Shown here: positions 22,892-34,679 of the stretch, piece by piece
Layout of the letters: each line of letters opens with the position of its first letter
Numbering within the stretch: the first letter of the stretch is position 1
DNA from: Diphasiastrum complanatum
Taxonomy: Eukaryota; Streptophyta; Lycopodiopsida; Lycopodiales; Lycopodiaceae
Direction of reading: 5' to 3'
DNA length: 64,000 nucleotides
Assembly (NCBI GenBank): GCA_029204225.1
Contig: CM055092.1
Span: 100,840,433-100,904,432, forward strand
The notes under the pieces: generated by a model
What the model was told of the DNA's origin: nothing
The model's database searches: none
Seen by the model: the letters and a program-made list of their open reading frames with translations, nothing else
Translations under genes and position numbers: made by a program

Positions 22892-24214
22892 ATCTGAATC
22901 TGAAAAAGCAATCAAAGTCAGATCTTCTCCTTCATAGAATAGTCCATAATCCAAGGTAGAAGATATATACCTCAAGACTCTTTTAGCCAACTTCCAGTGA
23001 TATAACTTAGGATCCTGCATGTGTTGACTTAGCTTATGAACACAAAAGCTTAGATCAAGCCTAGTCACTGTTAACCAAATAAGTAAGCCAATAAGACTCC
23101 TATAAAGAGTGATGTCCTCAAAGGATTTTTCATCATCTTTAATAGGAAATTTTACAGTGTGCTCCATAGGTGTATCTATGCCTTTACAATTCTCCATATG
23201 GAATTTCCTGAGCATGGAAAGTGCATATCTACTTTGGCTTATAAATGCATGACCTTTTCAAAAATATATTTCAAGGCCTAGAATATAGTGAAGAACTCCT
23301 AAGTCTTGCATCTTAAACTCAGTACCAAGTGCATGCTTAGTTTCTTCAACTAACTTCTCATTGTTTTCACAAAGAATGATATCATCTACATAGATGAGGA
23401 GAATAATTACAAAGTTATCTACAAACTTATAATACAGAGAAGGGTCATATTCACTTAGACAAAATCCGAGTGATATGAGATAGGAATTGAGCCTTGCATA
23501 CCAAGACCTTGGTGCCTGTTTCAGTCCGTACAGACTTTTGAACAAAAGACAAACTTTTGATTCATCACCTTCCTTCACAAAACCTGGAGGCTGCTCCATA
23601 TAAATCTCCTCCTCAAGGTAACCATTGAGAAATGCATTAGAAACATCAAGCTGGAACATACTCCATTTGTGAAAACATGCAAGAAAGATGAGTATTCGAA
23701 TTGTTACCATCTTTGCAACTGGTGCAAAGGTATCTTCATGGTCAAGACCTTTGATCTGTGAATAGCCTTTGGCACAAAGTCTTGCTTTATACTTATTGAT
23801 AGATCCATCATGATTATACTTGATTTTGAATACCCACTTACATCCAATCACAAGCATGTTGTTTGGTGGCTCCACAAGCTCCCATGTTTGACATCAAGGC
23901 TTCAAATTCTTGGGTCATTGCTTCAACCCACTATTTGGATTGAAAAGCTTCTTGGACATCCTTAGGCTCTCCATCTGATATAAAAAGTGCATGATAGGAA
24001 GTTTCACCTTCCAATTGCAATCCTTCTTCATCATATGTGAGCCTCCTTGGCTCAGATCTTGCTCGTGTAGATCTTCTGGGTGTGGTAGCTTGAATTTGCT
24101 CCTCCTCAAGCCTCGGCCTCACCTCTTCTTGAACAGCATCAAGATTGATGATTGATCTTGCATGAGTCTCCTTGATCTGTGCATCATCCAAGCTAAACTT
24201 CTAATTGGTTCAAG
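22892..24214 (-). pseudogene. Copia C2 reverse transcriptase, right arm of the inverted repeat
   Basis: Nearly identical to 14776-16098 but inverted, with the same length (1323 bp). It carries the linker (MDDAQIKETHARS, from 24191), the same stop near 23932 and the same frameshift near 23880. RT follows from 23875 (IGCKWVFKIKYNHDGS, LYGLKQAPRSWYARL, IYVDDIIL). A further shift near 23255, after GLEIYF, marks a change not present in the left arm, where a G to A turns a Trp codon into a stop. The RNase H start (IAFSDSD) is cut at 22892 by the T/G-rich block, so the end of RNase H and the LTR are missing. Confidence 0.9.
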
Positions 24215-24427
24215 ACTGTTTCTGGTGAGCTCAAACGAGCTATTAAGGCCAATACTAAGCAGCAGTTCGATGTCGGCTCTTTATTGTCCCTTTTAGCCGC
24301 TTCTCACTTAGAAAATAGAATCCATGACTTCCACCTGGATTCTGTGCTTTCGGTCTACGAAGAAGCACCGGCTGAGTCATCTCACCAGGCCTCAAGTTCT
24401 CATAGTTGTCGTCGTCCATGCAGTGAG
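24215..24427 (+). pseudogene. Partial second copy of the coiled-coil-element ORF
   Basis: Plus-strand frame: FKTVSGELKRAIKA, GSLLSLLAASHLENR, IHDFHLDSVLSVYEEAPAE, SSHSCRRPCSE. The last half matches the start of the minus-strand ORF at 14690-14580. It therefore shows about 45 residues of the N-terminal part that is diverged at the left locus. It is cut at about 24427 by a gypsy RT fragment in the opposite orientation. Function unknown. Confidence 0.55.
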
Positions 24428-24858
24428 ATTCCAAACCTACGATAGCGAATGAATATCTTCTCAAGGGCTTTGAGGTGCTTGTCTATAGAAGAATGTACAC
24501 CCAAATCATCGAGATAAATCTCAACAATTTGATGTAACAAATCTTGAAACACCATTCGCACGACGTGTTGGAACGTGGAAGGGGCATTGCATAAGCCAAA
24601 AGACATGACATTATAAGCATAAACGTCGTCTTCCGTGTCAAAGGCAGTTTTGTGTCTATCTTCTAGAGCAATTTGGACCAAAAAATAGCCACTAAACCCA
24701 TCTAAGAAGCTGAAAGTTTGAGCTCCTGCCATTTCCTCAAGGATCTGCGTAGTTAAGGGTAAGGGAAAATGGTCTTTCTTTGTAACCGCATTAAGGTTTT
24801 TGAGATCAACTCAAAAATGCCAATACACTAAATTCTTGTACTTTTGCCATTCTCTGTT
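24428..24858 (-). pseudogene. Ty3/gypsy reverse transcriptase fragment
   Basis: The minus strand reads VDLKNLNAVTKKDHFPLPL (frameshifted), then MAGAQTFSFLDGFSGY, KTAFDTEDDVYAYNVMSF, NAPSTFQHVVRM, EIYLDDLGVHS, HLKALEKIF. The catalytic block is YLDD, a usable variant of YxDD. It is truncated on both sides: by the coiled-coil fragment at 24427 and by the copia D LTR near 24860. Confidence 0.88.
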
Positions 24859-25011
24859 GCTTAGCATGCTAGATTGTGGTTAAGCCATAACTTTTGTACT
24901 AGATCTTGCTAATCAATCTAGAATCAAGTTATTGTGCTAATCATAAAGCTTAATTAGATCCATCATACTTGTGGATCTTTCCCACACGTGTGAATTCTGG
25001 AAATTTTGTCA
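24859..25011 (+). repeat. Truncated 5' LTR of copia D
   Basis: AGCATGCTAGATTGTGGTT and following words match the last part of the 3' LTR (32338-32490). Ends TTTTGTCA next to the PBS at 25012. The first roughly 630 bp of the LTR are missing. Confidence 0.75.
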
Positions 25012-25024
25012 TGGTATCAAAGCC
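25012..25024 (+). promoter_or_regulatory. Primer binding site of copia D
   Basis: TGGTATCAAAGCC differs by one base from the initiator tRNA-Met complement TGGTATCAGAGC(C). It directly follows the LTR end. Confidence 0.75.
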
Positions 25025-25781
25025 AAATTAAGCTTTGCATGCTAACATCTCTGATTGTACAAGAAATTGAGAGCTAAATCAAGCAAAAAAGCAGTTTGAC
25101 ACTTTTGCTCACCTTTCTTTGAAGTGTGTTTGGATCAAATCGGATTTGGACTGAATTTTTAGACCTGAAAAGTGGTAGTACGGAATTCGGGAATTCCGCA
25201 CGTGTGAAAATCGGATATTTTCATTCCCTTCTATCTCCTTGCTTGTAGATCCAAAGATAGTGGTGTTATAGCTTGATGGAAAGCTTATGATGTGTATTTT
25301 CCATAAAAATTAAAATCAAATCAATCTGATATGTCAATCAAGAGTTATAGGCTCTTAAAGAGGATAGGGATAGGTCCAAAATCCGAGTGACAACATTTTG
25401 ATTTGATTCAACCTTGCTTTGTTCTGAAACCATTGTTTTGAGCATCCTACACAAGAAAGTGAAGATCAAGACTAAGTTTGAAGTAATTGAACACCTTTGA
25501 GCCTTCTGAGTGTCAATAGTGTTTTCTTTGAAAGCATTTCACATGTGCCAAAAGTAGGGTTCAAACTTGCCAAAGTGTATCAATCCACTTTGTGTGTCTG
25601 ATCTAGATAATCTTGTCTTGTGGAATATTTGAGATCCATCTCAAATATAGTTGCAAGTGTTTCACATAGGAAGGTAGTACATCCTTGAAAATACCTATAG
25701 TGAAAGAGAGCAACAACATTAAGTCTGATTGGAACAAGCTCAAACATATTGTAGTCCAATAACTAAGAAGTCTTCATCTAA
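25025..25781 (+). other. Copia D untranslated leader
   Basis: About 750 bp of AT-rich leader between PBS and gag, with no frame. Includes an inverted pair of GGAATTC-type words near 25182. Confidence 0.55.
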
Positions 25782-27681
25782 ATGGCACCTCTGGGAGGAT
25801 ATCTTCTAGAAGCAAAAGAAAGACTAAATACTTCAAATTATTCAATTTGGAAGTTCAAAATGGAGTCTATTCTGATACTCTAGGATGTTATGGACATTGT
25901 GCTTGGTGTTGAGGAGGAGCCTCAAGCACAGGTTGAAATTCCTAAGCATTGGAAAAGAGCTAGAATGGCTCTACATTTTGACATGAATGTATCTAATGAA
26001 ATTTTGAGAGAAATAGGATCTTGCACCACAGCTAAAGATGCTTGGGATACACTTAAGTCCATCTATGAAGCAAAGCATACTTCTAGAATACTCACTCTTA
26101 GAAATCAGATTTTCCAAAGTTTTCAAAGAAGTGAGGAGAGTGCATCAAACTATGTTCAGAGAGTTAAAGATTTACATAGAGAGCTTTCCCGTGTTGGTGT
26201 TACTACTAACCAAGATGAGCTAGTTCAAGTCATTTTAAATGGCTTGAAAGATGACTATGATAATCTTGTTCAGTCTTTTGCCATTAAGGAGGAGTTGCCT
26301 AATCTAGAAACTCTCCAAGGAATTCTTATTTCTGAAGAATCTAGGCAAAGCTATAAACTTTCCAGGATGAACAAACTCGGGCATGGTGGAAGTGACAAAG
26401 CCCTCTTTGTCAAGGACAAGCATAAAGGAAGGAGTAAGAACCAGTTTTCTCAAGCATCCAACAAAGACAAAGCCAAAGATCGAGACAAAGATGGTGAAGA
26501 GAATGATTCATCTCATCTCTCTACTTCAAAGACCAAGAAGAAGAAAGTGAAGTGTTTCTTTTGTGGCAAGAAGGGGCACTATGCCTCTAATTGCTTTAAG
26601 AAGAAAAACCAACTCAAGCAAGCAAATCTCTCCAAAGAGATTGAAGAAGATTTTGTTGCAAGTGATGGAGAAGGATCACTTATGGTGTCTAGTTTTTCTT
26701 CATCACCTTTCAAGAAAGATGGAGCTTGGTACATAGATAGTGGAGCTTCTTCACATATGTGCTGTTCAAAGGAGTCTTTTGACTCAATTGTACCTTACAA
26801 AGGACTTAAGAGATCTATTTACACCGCTAATGATTATGAATGCTCTATAGAAGGAATTGGCAACATTCCATTAAAACTTGCTTCTCCAAAAGTTCTTGCA
26901 CTTTCTAATGTTCTTTTCATTCCAAAACTTACAAAGAACTTGATTAGTGTGGGAAAGTTGCTTGATAATGGTTGTGATGTAAAGTTCAGCTCCAATACTT
27001 GCTTTATCAAGAAAAATGATGAGATCCTAGCCGATGGATCTAGATGTGGTGGAATTTTCAAGTTGAATTCTTATGAGAATGCAAACCTTTGTGAAGTTGC
27101 TTTGTTATCTAAGGAGGAGTTGTGGCATAGAAGGTTGGGGCATCCTAACTTTAAATCTATGTCTTCTATGATCAAGAAAGTGAAGGCTATTGGTCTTCCA
27201 AAATCTCTTTCCAAAGATTTCAAGCCTTGTGAGACTTGTGCTATTGCAAAATCACATAGAAAGCCATATCAGAAGTCTTTTATCAAGACTACTCATCCTT
27301 TGGAGCTGATACACGGGGGATGTTCATTTTTTCTCTTCTAAAAGTATTGGTGGTGCAACATGTTTTGTCACCTTTATTGATGACTTTACTAGATATACTT
27401 GGTTGTATCTACTTTCTTCAAAAGCTATGGTATTTGATCACTTCCTAATCTTCAAAGCTTATTTTGAGAAACAATTTTCTTTCAAAGTTAAAGCTTTAAG
27501 ATGTGATGGATGAGGTGAATACATCTCCAACAAGTTTCATGAATATTGTGAAGGTGAAGGAATAAAGAGAGAATTTTCTTGTGCTTATTCTCCATCTCAA
27601 AATGGAGTTGCTGAGAGGAAAAACAGATTTTTATGTGAATGTGCTAAAGCAATCCGAGTTGAAGCTTCTTTGCCTATTGAA
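25782..27681 (+). pseudogene. Copia D gag-protease-integrase, first part
   Basis: Gag starts at the ATG at 25782 (MAPLGGYLLEAKERLNTSNY). A TAG near 25881 interrupts it, most simply CAG to TAG. From 25890 the frame is open for 483 codons: gag (WDTLKSIYEAKH, NGLKDDYDNLVQSF), a Lys-rich linker, an intact zinc knuckle CFFCGKKGHYASNC (about 26552-26593), an intact protease site YIDSGASSHM (about 26730), FIPKLTKNLISVGKL, and pre-integrase LWHRRLGHPN. One extra G in GGGGG near 27315 shifts the frame before the first integrase Asp. The core continues (FIDDFTRYTWLYLL, LRCDG*GEY, SPSQNGVAERKNR) with one stop. The gene is then broken at 27681 by an inserted block. Confidence 0.92.
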
Positions 27682-28131
27682 AGATTTTAACTGCATTCAC
27701 ATCATAAATAAGGAGATTTTTGTGAAAATGAAGCCACCAGGCCTAAAAGTTGATTTGGAAGTGCAAGACTATTTATTGATAGCTTTACATTGCTTGCATC
27801 AGCTGAAAGTGAGAATGCACTAGATGATATGTCATTCGGTTTCATCAATGTGACATGTGGCTATAACAGTACAAGGTCTTTGTTTGCCAATCCTTGAAAC
27901 ATAAACATTGTGCTTCATGTTGATGCAACTACAAAACCCAAAAGCTAATGAGCATAGAAAGATATTTGGAAACCCTACATAAGCTATGGAGCCGTCAGAA
28001 ATTAATAGCATTTCAGTTCCTTACTATAAGAGTCGAATTGTTATCAGGCCTCTGAAAGTTTCAGTCCTAAACCCTTCCCTCTGCAGTTTTCAGAATACAT
28101 GCGGATTAGAGTTTCAGAATACTCTTAAGTA

Positions 28132-28680
28132 GTGGGCCTCATTTTAAACAGGTTGGAAATACAAAAGCATAGCATAGCTAGTGTAACTCAGGTAGCTCAA
28201 ATATTAATAGAGTCAGAACTTAAGTTAGCTCAAGTCACAGTTAGAGTAAGGAATTTTCCTTTGGGAGAGGCTTCAGTGTCATCAATATTTAACACAATTG
28301 TCAGCTCATTTGAAATTGAGATCCGTTTCTTTCTCCCCTATCATCTCTGGTCTCGATGTGCTGGTTTGAAAATTGGCCCGTAACTTCATATTGAAGTACT
28401 TTTTGGAAAAGCTGACTCTTTTCCATACTTTGGAGGCTACTGGCTGGATTCCTGGTTTTCATTGCAGGAACAGTTCATCCTTCGCCATATCCAGCCTTCT
28501 TTTGAGGATCTTTCAAATACCACTGTTTTATAATGCTTCATCTATCACGATAGAATTGAATATAAACTGAAACTGACCACAAATAACCTTGAACCATATA
28601 TGGAGTACCACTACATTGTCAATGTGCCTTCCAGCAAGTTGCAGCCAACTCCAGTCTTCGAAGTATCTTTTATTGATACG
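28132..28680 (+). pseudogene. Gene-like fragment of unknown family (copy 1)
   Basis: One frame is readable for about 182 codons with only two stops (28381-28383 and near 28532), far fewer than chance predicts. Recognisable stretches: LILNRLEIQKHSIASVTQV, HIEVLFGKADSFPYFGGYW, FILRHIQPSFEDLSNTTVL, NNLEPYMEYHYIVNVPSSK, then VFEVSFIDTT and a stop. An upstream frame at 27990-28130 (MEPSEINSISVPYYKSRIV) may belong to it after a shift. I do not recognise the family. It is probably a decayed host gene or retrocopy carried along in the block; copy 2 is at 41499-42052. Confidence 0.4.
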
Positions 28681-29523
28681 ACATAGAATTTACAGCCAAT
28701 TGCAAAACTCAACAAGACTAGAATCAGCTCCAATCCAATCATCTAAAAATCATCACTTAAATTCTTTCTCTAATCTATCTCTGTGTAGCCAGCTATCCTT
28801 ACCATAGCTACACATTAACTCTTCAGCAGCATGTTTTACCACTTTGAATACTCATACAGCTTGCTTGTTTCATTCTTCAGTAGTTCAAGCATTCCAAGTG
28901 TACAAGGCCAAGCTTGAGTTCTTTGATTAAATATAAATTTCAATGAGGATAAAAATATCAAAAAAGTAGCATTTGTCACTTCTTGTGTAATAGTTATGTC
29001 AATTATACGTGGTTTGCAACAATCTTTCATCTGAGGCATGATTGGTTCCTGTTGGATTCATTCTTTTTCTCTTGGATTATGCTTCATAGTTAGATCTATT
29101 TTTCATTACTTCCTCCTATTGGTTACATCTCCACCATTTCTTGATACTACTTTTAATAGAAGCTATCATCAAAGGCATGATTGTTACCTGGTGTTCTTTT
29201 CCTTCAACTATCCTTCAGACTGAGTTTAATCTACTTTTTGTTCATTTCCCTTATTAGTTACAATCACCACCAGCTTCACTTACTATTAATAGCAACTCCA
29301 TTATGCCACCTGATCTAATTCTGAGCTCTTTCCAAATGGTAGATCAGAGCCTTGAGGGATTTCTCGTTGGTTCTAAGAGAATCTCGCTCAAGTTCCAATT
29401 CCCTTGATTTGAGCACCAGGCGCTGTCTGTCTGCCTGGTAGCTTGCTTGGCCTGACTTCCATGTTTCCCCCACCACCCTTTCTGATCACTCATTTCTCTC
29501 CTTCAATATCGGCCACCTTCCAC

Positions 29524-29612
29524 CAAGGTTGCATCGAACCGCGGTTCGAACCGCCTTTTACGGTTCGAACCATCGAATCGTTTGAACCCGGTTCGAAACA
29601 TTCGAACCGTTC
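29524..29612 (+). mobile_element. 89-bp left-end fragment of the hAT element
   Basis: Begins CAAGGTTGCATCGAACC and carries the GGTTCGAACC subterminal palindromes, matching 42886-42974. There is no right end and no target duplication, because it came in as the edge of the copied block. Confidence 0.9.
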
Positions 29613-31703
29613 TTATGTGAATGTGCTAAAGCAGTTCGAATTGAAGCTTTTTTGCCTATTGAATTTTGGGGAGAAGCAATAAATTGTGCAAATTATTTGT
29701 GCAATAGATTATCTCTCAATACTCTTGCAGGAAGATCACCATATGAAGTCTTGTTCAAGAAAAAGCCTAAGGTTGAACACCTTAGAGTTTTTGGGTGTAC
29801 TTGTTTTGTGGATATTCCCTTGGAAACAAGGAAAAAAGATGATCCAAATTCAAGCAAAGGGATCATGGTTGGGTATTCATCCAACAAGAAGGCATATGGA
29901 ATTTATGTTCCCTCTACCTCAACCACAATTGAGAGTAGAGATGTTATATTCCATGAAAACCAGAATTTATCAAACCAGAGTCTCAAGAAGGATCTCATGG
30001 TGTCTCTCTTGAAGATTATCATGGAGGGATGGGGCCGAGAATTGAGGAGTCACCACGAATCTTCTCACCTAGAAGATCACTAAGAGAAAGATTCGAGTCT
30101 AAGAAGCTTTCTTATGGTGAGAAAGGCAAACAAATGGATCTTGATTCCACTAGTTATGCTTATTTTATCTCACATGAAAAGCCAAAGGATGTTCAAGAGG
30201 CACTCGATTCAAAAGAATGGTTTTCAGCCATGAAGCAAGAATATGATGCTTTGATAACCAGCAAGACATGGGAGCTTGTGGATCTTCCATCCAACAAGCA
30301 CATTATTGGATGCAAATGGCACAATCAACAAATCAAGATGGCACAATCAACAAATATAAGGCAAGACTTTGTGCAAAGGGCTTTGCCCAGATTTATGGAC
30401 TTGATTATGAAGAAACATTTGCACTTGTTGCAAAGATGTTATCATATCCATTGCTTGTTTTTTTCAAATGGAGAATGTTCCAATTAGATGTCTCAAATGC
30501 TTTTTTAAATGGATATCTAGAAGAAGAAATCTATATAAAACAACCACATGGATTCACAAAGATGAGTTTAAAGTATGCTTGCTCTTCAAGAGTCTTTATG
30601 GACTAAAGCAAGCACCAAGATCGTGGTATGCTCGACTAAACTCTTTCCTTATCTCACTAGGATTCATTCTTAGTGATTATGATCCTTCCTTGTATATCAA
30701 GTTTTATGATAGTGATATTGTCATTTTACTCATTTATGTTGATGATATTATCATAAGTGGAAGTAGTATCAATTTAGTTGAAGAAACTAAAGTTGCACTT
30801 GGAGGAGAATTCAAGATGCAAGATCTTGGAAAACTTCATTACATTTTAGGCTTAGAGATTGACATGCATAATGATAAAGCTTTTATTTGTCAATCCAAGT
30901 ATGCTCTTTCAATGTTAAAGAAATTTAATATGTTAGATTGTAAGAGTATTGATACTCCAATGGAGCAAAATGTGAAAGATCCTAATAAAGGTGATGAAAA
31001 TCACACTTTTTAGGAGTCTTATAGGCTCCTTAATTTGGCTTACTATAACTAGACCTGATATCAGTTTTAGTGTTCATAAGTTAAGCCAAGCTATGAAAAA
31101 TCCTACAATTCATCATTGGAAAATGGCCAAAAGGTACTTAGGTACATATCTTCATCCTATGATTATGGTTTATTATACAAGAGTGAAGACCTTTCTATGG
31201 TTGGATATTCTGACTCAGATTTTGCAAGTGATAAAATGGATCGGAAGTCTACAAGTGCATATGTGATTTATCTTGGAGGAAATTTAATATCTCGGCTTTC
31301 CAAAAAGCAAGATACCATATCTCTTTCATCTTGTGAAGCTGAATAAAAAGCACTTACTACTACAACAAAGGAAGTACTTTGGATCAAGAGGTTGCTTTTG
31401 GAGCTAAAGACTATCAAAGAAGATGATATACCATTGATCATGTGTGATACTATTTCAGCACAAGCCCTTGCAAACAACCCAATATTCCATACAAGGAATA
31501 AGCACGTCGAAGTTGCACATCACTCCGTGAGAGAGAAACTCATTGGAGGGGAAATCTATTTGGAGCACATCGACACATCATCATGTATTGCAGATTTGCT
31601 TACCAAACCTTTGAGCAAGAATTCTTTCATCAAGCATAGAGCCAATCTTGGATTGATTTCGAGATCCATATTCATGTCAACATAGACTAATTTTCAGGAG
31701 GAG
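29613..31703 (+). pseudogene. Copia D integrase end, reverse transcriptase and RNase H
   Basis: Resumes after the inserted block. The integrase C-terminal part (LPIEFWGEAINCANYL, LFKKKPKVEHLRVFGC) is open to about 30083, then shifts. RT: FISHEKPKDVQEALDS, ALITSKTWELVDLPSNKHIIGCKW, a short rearrangement, NKYKARLCAKGFAQIYGLDYEET, another shift, SLYGLKQAPRSWYARLN, and YVDD at 30735-30746. RNase H: IWLTITRPDISFSVHKLSQ, YSDSDFASDKMDRKSTSAY, SKKQDTISLSSCEAE, stop, then ALANNPIFHTRNKHVEVAHH and IADLLTKPLSKN, ending at 31685. The polypurine tract TTCAGGAGGAG ends at 31703. At least four frame changes or stops make it inactive. Confidence 0.92.
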
Positions 31704-32490
31704 TGTTGAAAATGGAAAATCATCTATCTTGACTTTTGGCTATGATAAAGTTTTTTCTACATGTATGTAATGTTCCATATTGAAAATGCCAAATTTGGCC
31801 TAGAGGAAACTCGAGCTACATGGTTATATGAGATCTAGTTGGTCAAGTACAACATGCATATAGAAGTTTGACATAGAAATGTCAATTATAGGCTTGTAGA
31901 AACACGAGTCATATCACATGCAAAGGTTGTAAGTGTTCCAAAGTGACATGCAAAGCATGCACAAAGTGTAATGGACACATGCATAGTGATTTGGACAATT
32001 CTAGTTTAGAAATTGCCACATGGTAAAAGTAGGTAGATAGATATGCATGTAAAGTGACATATGTCACTAGTTTGTTAGTTTGCACTTTTAGATGTGGAAC
32101 AAAGTAGATGAATGCTAGCTCTACCACGAGCTATTCCATCCACCATAAATGTATGAGGGTTCTCTCACAATTTTTGATGATGAACCAAGCACTGAAGCTA
32201 CTTCTTGTCAATTTGGATCTTCAACCTTGTATGCTTGAATTTTGCACTCTCTCTCTAACTCGTGGAGGAGGCTATTCTAATGCATTAATCTCTTTGTACT
32301 TTCATCATTCTTTATGAAAGTAACTATTCTTTGATTACTAGCATGCTAGATTGTGGTTTAGTCATAAATTCTTGAACTAAATCTTCACACTCAATCTAGA
32401 ATCAGGTTATGTGCTAAACACAAAGCTTAATAAAGATCTTTCACAATTGGAATTGGCATTCCACACATGTGAAACTTCTGGATTTCAACA
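31704..32490 (+). repeat. 3' LTR of copia D, 787 bp
   Basis: Starts TGTTGAAA at the polypurine tract and ends TTTCAACA, an 8-bp perfect inverted end. Contains ATGCAAAG/ACATGCA words like the LTR of copia C. Its last part matches the truncated 5' LTR at 24859-25011. Confidence 0.88.
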
Positions 32491-33060
32491 TCAATCATAG
32501 TCATGGAAAGAGAAATCACACTAGCAGCATGTAGCTACCAATCACAGAATCACGCAGACAGTACTGAGAGCCCAATAGGTATACTTATATGCTCTAAGGC
32601 CCATGCACCACTAGTAGTGCACCGTGACACCTTACTGGACACCTCTGCAGCCTATCCGGGCCACGCCATTCAGTTCCCTAATGACTCACTGAAAGACCCA
32701 TACCAACTCCACCACCATGTGTTTAGGCTTACAACCATTTATGACCATGTACACATAAGGGCCCCAATTCCCTTATAGTCACAATTAACTTACGGGTTGT
32801 TGGTATACTGATCCCTAGCGTGGACACGCTACCCGGTCATGGGCATGACACAGATCATCGCCTACATAAGAGATCCTATTATCGAATGATAAGGATACTC
32901 ACACATCTGCTCCTTCTCTTCAATCGTCTGAGGACATTGGTCCTTCGACAATTTGAGTCTTGGGTCTATCGGTGATGAGCTAATTTGCAAATCATCATAT
33001 TATATCTGATTAAAACATTGTGAATGTATCTTTGATGAGTAATGTAAATCAACTTCTGTT
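32491..33060. other. Unassigned, palindrome-containing DNA
   Basis: Contains a near-perfect palindrome TGCACCACTAGTAGTGCA (32605-32622) and a hairpin AGCGTGGACACGCT (32817-32830). A 91-codon plus-strand frame (32503-32778) matches nothing I know. This may be LTR sequence of the truncated copia F to its right; I found no LTR ends. Confidence 0.35.
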
Positions 33061-33668
33061 TTATGTCTCTTTGAATTTGAATACCCAGACAACAATGAGC
33101 TTCGTCCAGATCGAGGTCATGTCAAATTTTGAAGACAACATTGATTTAGCTTCTTTTATTAGATCGATACTATTGTTGAAAAGTAGTGTGTCGTCCACAT
33201 ACAAAGTGATAATAATAAAAGAATGTTGCACTGACTTGAAGAAGACATTTAAAGAATTTGAAGTGCTTGGTTTATAACCGTGATCTATAAGAAAAGTGTT
33301 GATCCTTTGAAACCATGCTCTAGCAAATTGCTTCAAGCCATAAAGTGCGTGGAGTTTACATACGTGATTCTGTTTGACTTTGATATTATAACCTTCGGGT
33401 TGCATCATGTAAATATTTTCTTTGATAACTCCACTAAGATATGTTGTTTGTACATTCATTTGATGTACCTCTAAATCTGCTACGACAGCAAATGATAATT
33501 GAAGTCTGATTGAGAAATGTTTAGCTACTGGACTGAAAGTCTCAGTGTAGTCGACATTATGTACCTGAGAAAATCCTCTCACGACAAGCTTTTCTTCGAT
33601 CGATGCTTCCATCTACCTTGTATTTGATTTTGAGTATCCATTTGCAATGAACTACATCTTCTAGACAT
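33061..33668 (-). pseudogene. Copia F reverse transcriptase fragment
   Basis: The minus strand begins CKWILKIKYKVDGSID (about 33655-33605), then shifts one base and runs open for 183 codons: GFSQVHNVDYTETFSPVAKH, EVHQMNVQTTYLSGVIKENI, LYGLKQFARAWFQRINTFL, and the catalytic LYVDDTLLF. It stops right after ACTIVE-site sequence at 33061. It is more diverged from C, D and J than those are from each other, so it is a separate family. No gag, integrase, RNase H or LTR is joined to it. Confidence 0.88.
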
Positions 33669-34679
33669 GAGAGTGATCCACTATTGGCTTGCTACAATTT
33701 TTTTCTCTCTTGACGATAGAGAGGACGAAAGGAATCCATAATGGAGTTGATTCAAATTTAAGTCAAAAATTTGCATCATACTTGCGAATAGGAGCAATAA
33801 AAAGTGGTACAATATAATGTTTGACAACAATATTGTGAAGTGGTGAATGTGCTTATGAGATTATTATCTCTCACCTTGTTTATCATTCCCTTGTGGGGTT
33901 AAGTAGGGTTGTTCAGACTTAAGGTAAAAAATCACTAGTTGGGGGGCAGCCATAGTGGTCATTAGGGTTAGGTCAATTTAGGATACTCTCTAGTTGGGGG
34001 ATGCTTTAGAGAGCTAACCTAAGACATTCTTTAGTTGGGGGGCTATCTTAAGAAACTAGTTTAGGTCATTTTCTCTCTCTAGAAGGGTGAGCCTTAGAGG
34101 TTTTGTTATGTAAGAGAACATAAGAATGGAGTGGATCAAACCCCACCACCACTATACTTCAATGTCTTTTAGGAGCCCTAACCCTACTAGTTGGGAAGCC
34201 ATAGTAGGAAGAAACCCAAAAAGACAACATTGGTGTTGTTGCCGCTCTATTTTCCCTCTCTTTGCATTTTTTGTTGCTACCTTTTTTCCTACTTGTGTTC
34301 TAACCTAATTTTTTGCAGATTCTGGACTCCATCTCGTTCCCCTCATTCTCACACACATCCATTTTTTTGGTAACGGGGGAGGAACCAAGTCCCTTGGTTC
34401 AAAAAATAGGGTTTATAGTCATTTATTTCATTTTTTGAATTGTTTTCTCATTTTTTGTATCAAACATGCATAACAGAACTCGCCGATCACTACAGAACCC
34501 AAACAGAGCCTCAAGAATTCAAATATCAAATTCGCGAATTTCTGTACGGCCAAAAAGTGCACCAATCAACTGTTTTGGCCCGTTTTTTGACAATGATTCC
34601 ATACCAAACCATCTCAGACAAATTCGCCCATCACCAAGAGTGCAGATCCCATAGTGCCCAATTCATCAAACCATTGTGC
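33669..34679. other. Unassigned DNA with repeated TAGTTGGGGG
   Basis: TAGTTGGGGG(G) occurs at about 33938, 33992 and 34033, with a weaker TAGTTGGGAAG at 34188. C/T-rich DNA follows to 34400. Two overlapping frames (34126-34373 and 34440-34727) show no family. Confidence 0.4.

Larger units (their letters stand above)
27682..29612. other. 1.93-kb inserted block inside copia D, copied from 41-43 kb
   Basis: The block is about 98-99% identical to 41050-42974 with a few small indels. It splits copia D integrase. A 51-bp piece of copia D is present on both sides (27631-27681 and 29613-29663) with four differences. The right end of the block includes 89 bp of the left end of the hAT element at 42886, so it was copied after that hAT inserted. 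The block has no transposon ends of its own. Frames at 28132, 28589 and 29443 within it are parts of the source region. Confidence 0.85.

Noticed and set aside
27631-29663. The 51-bp repeat as a transposon target-site duplication
   Set aside because: It is far longer than known transposon duplications, and the block has no terminal repeats or tail.
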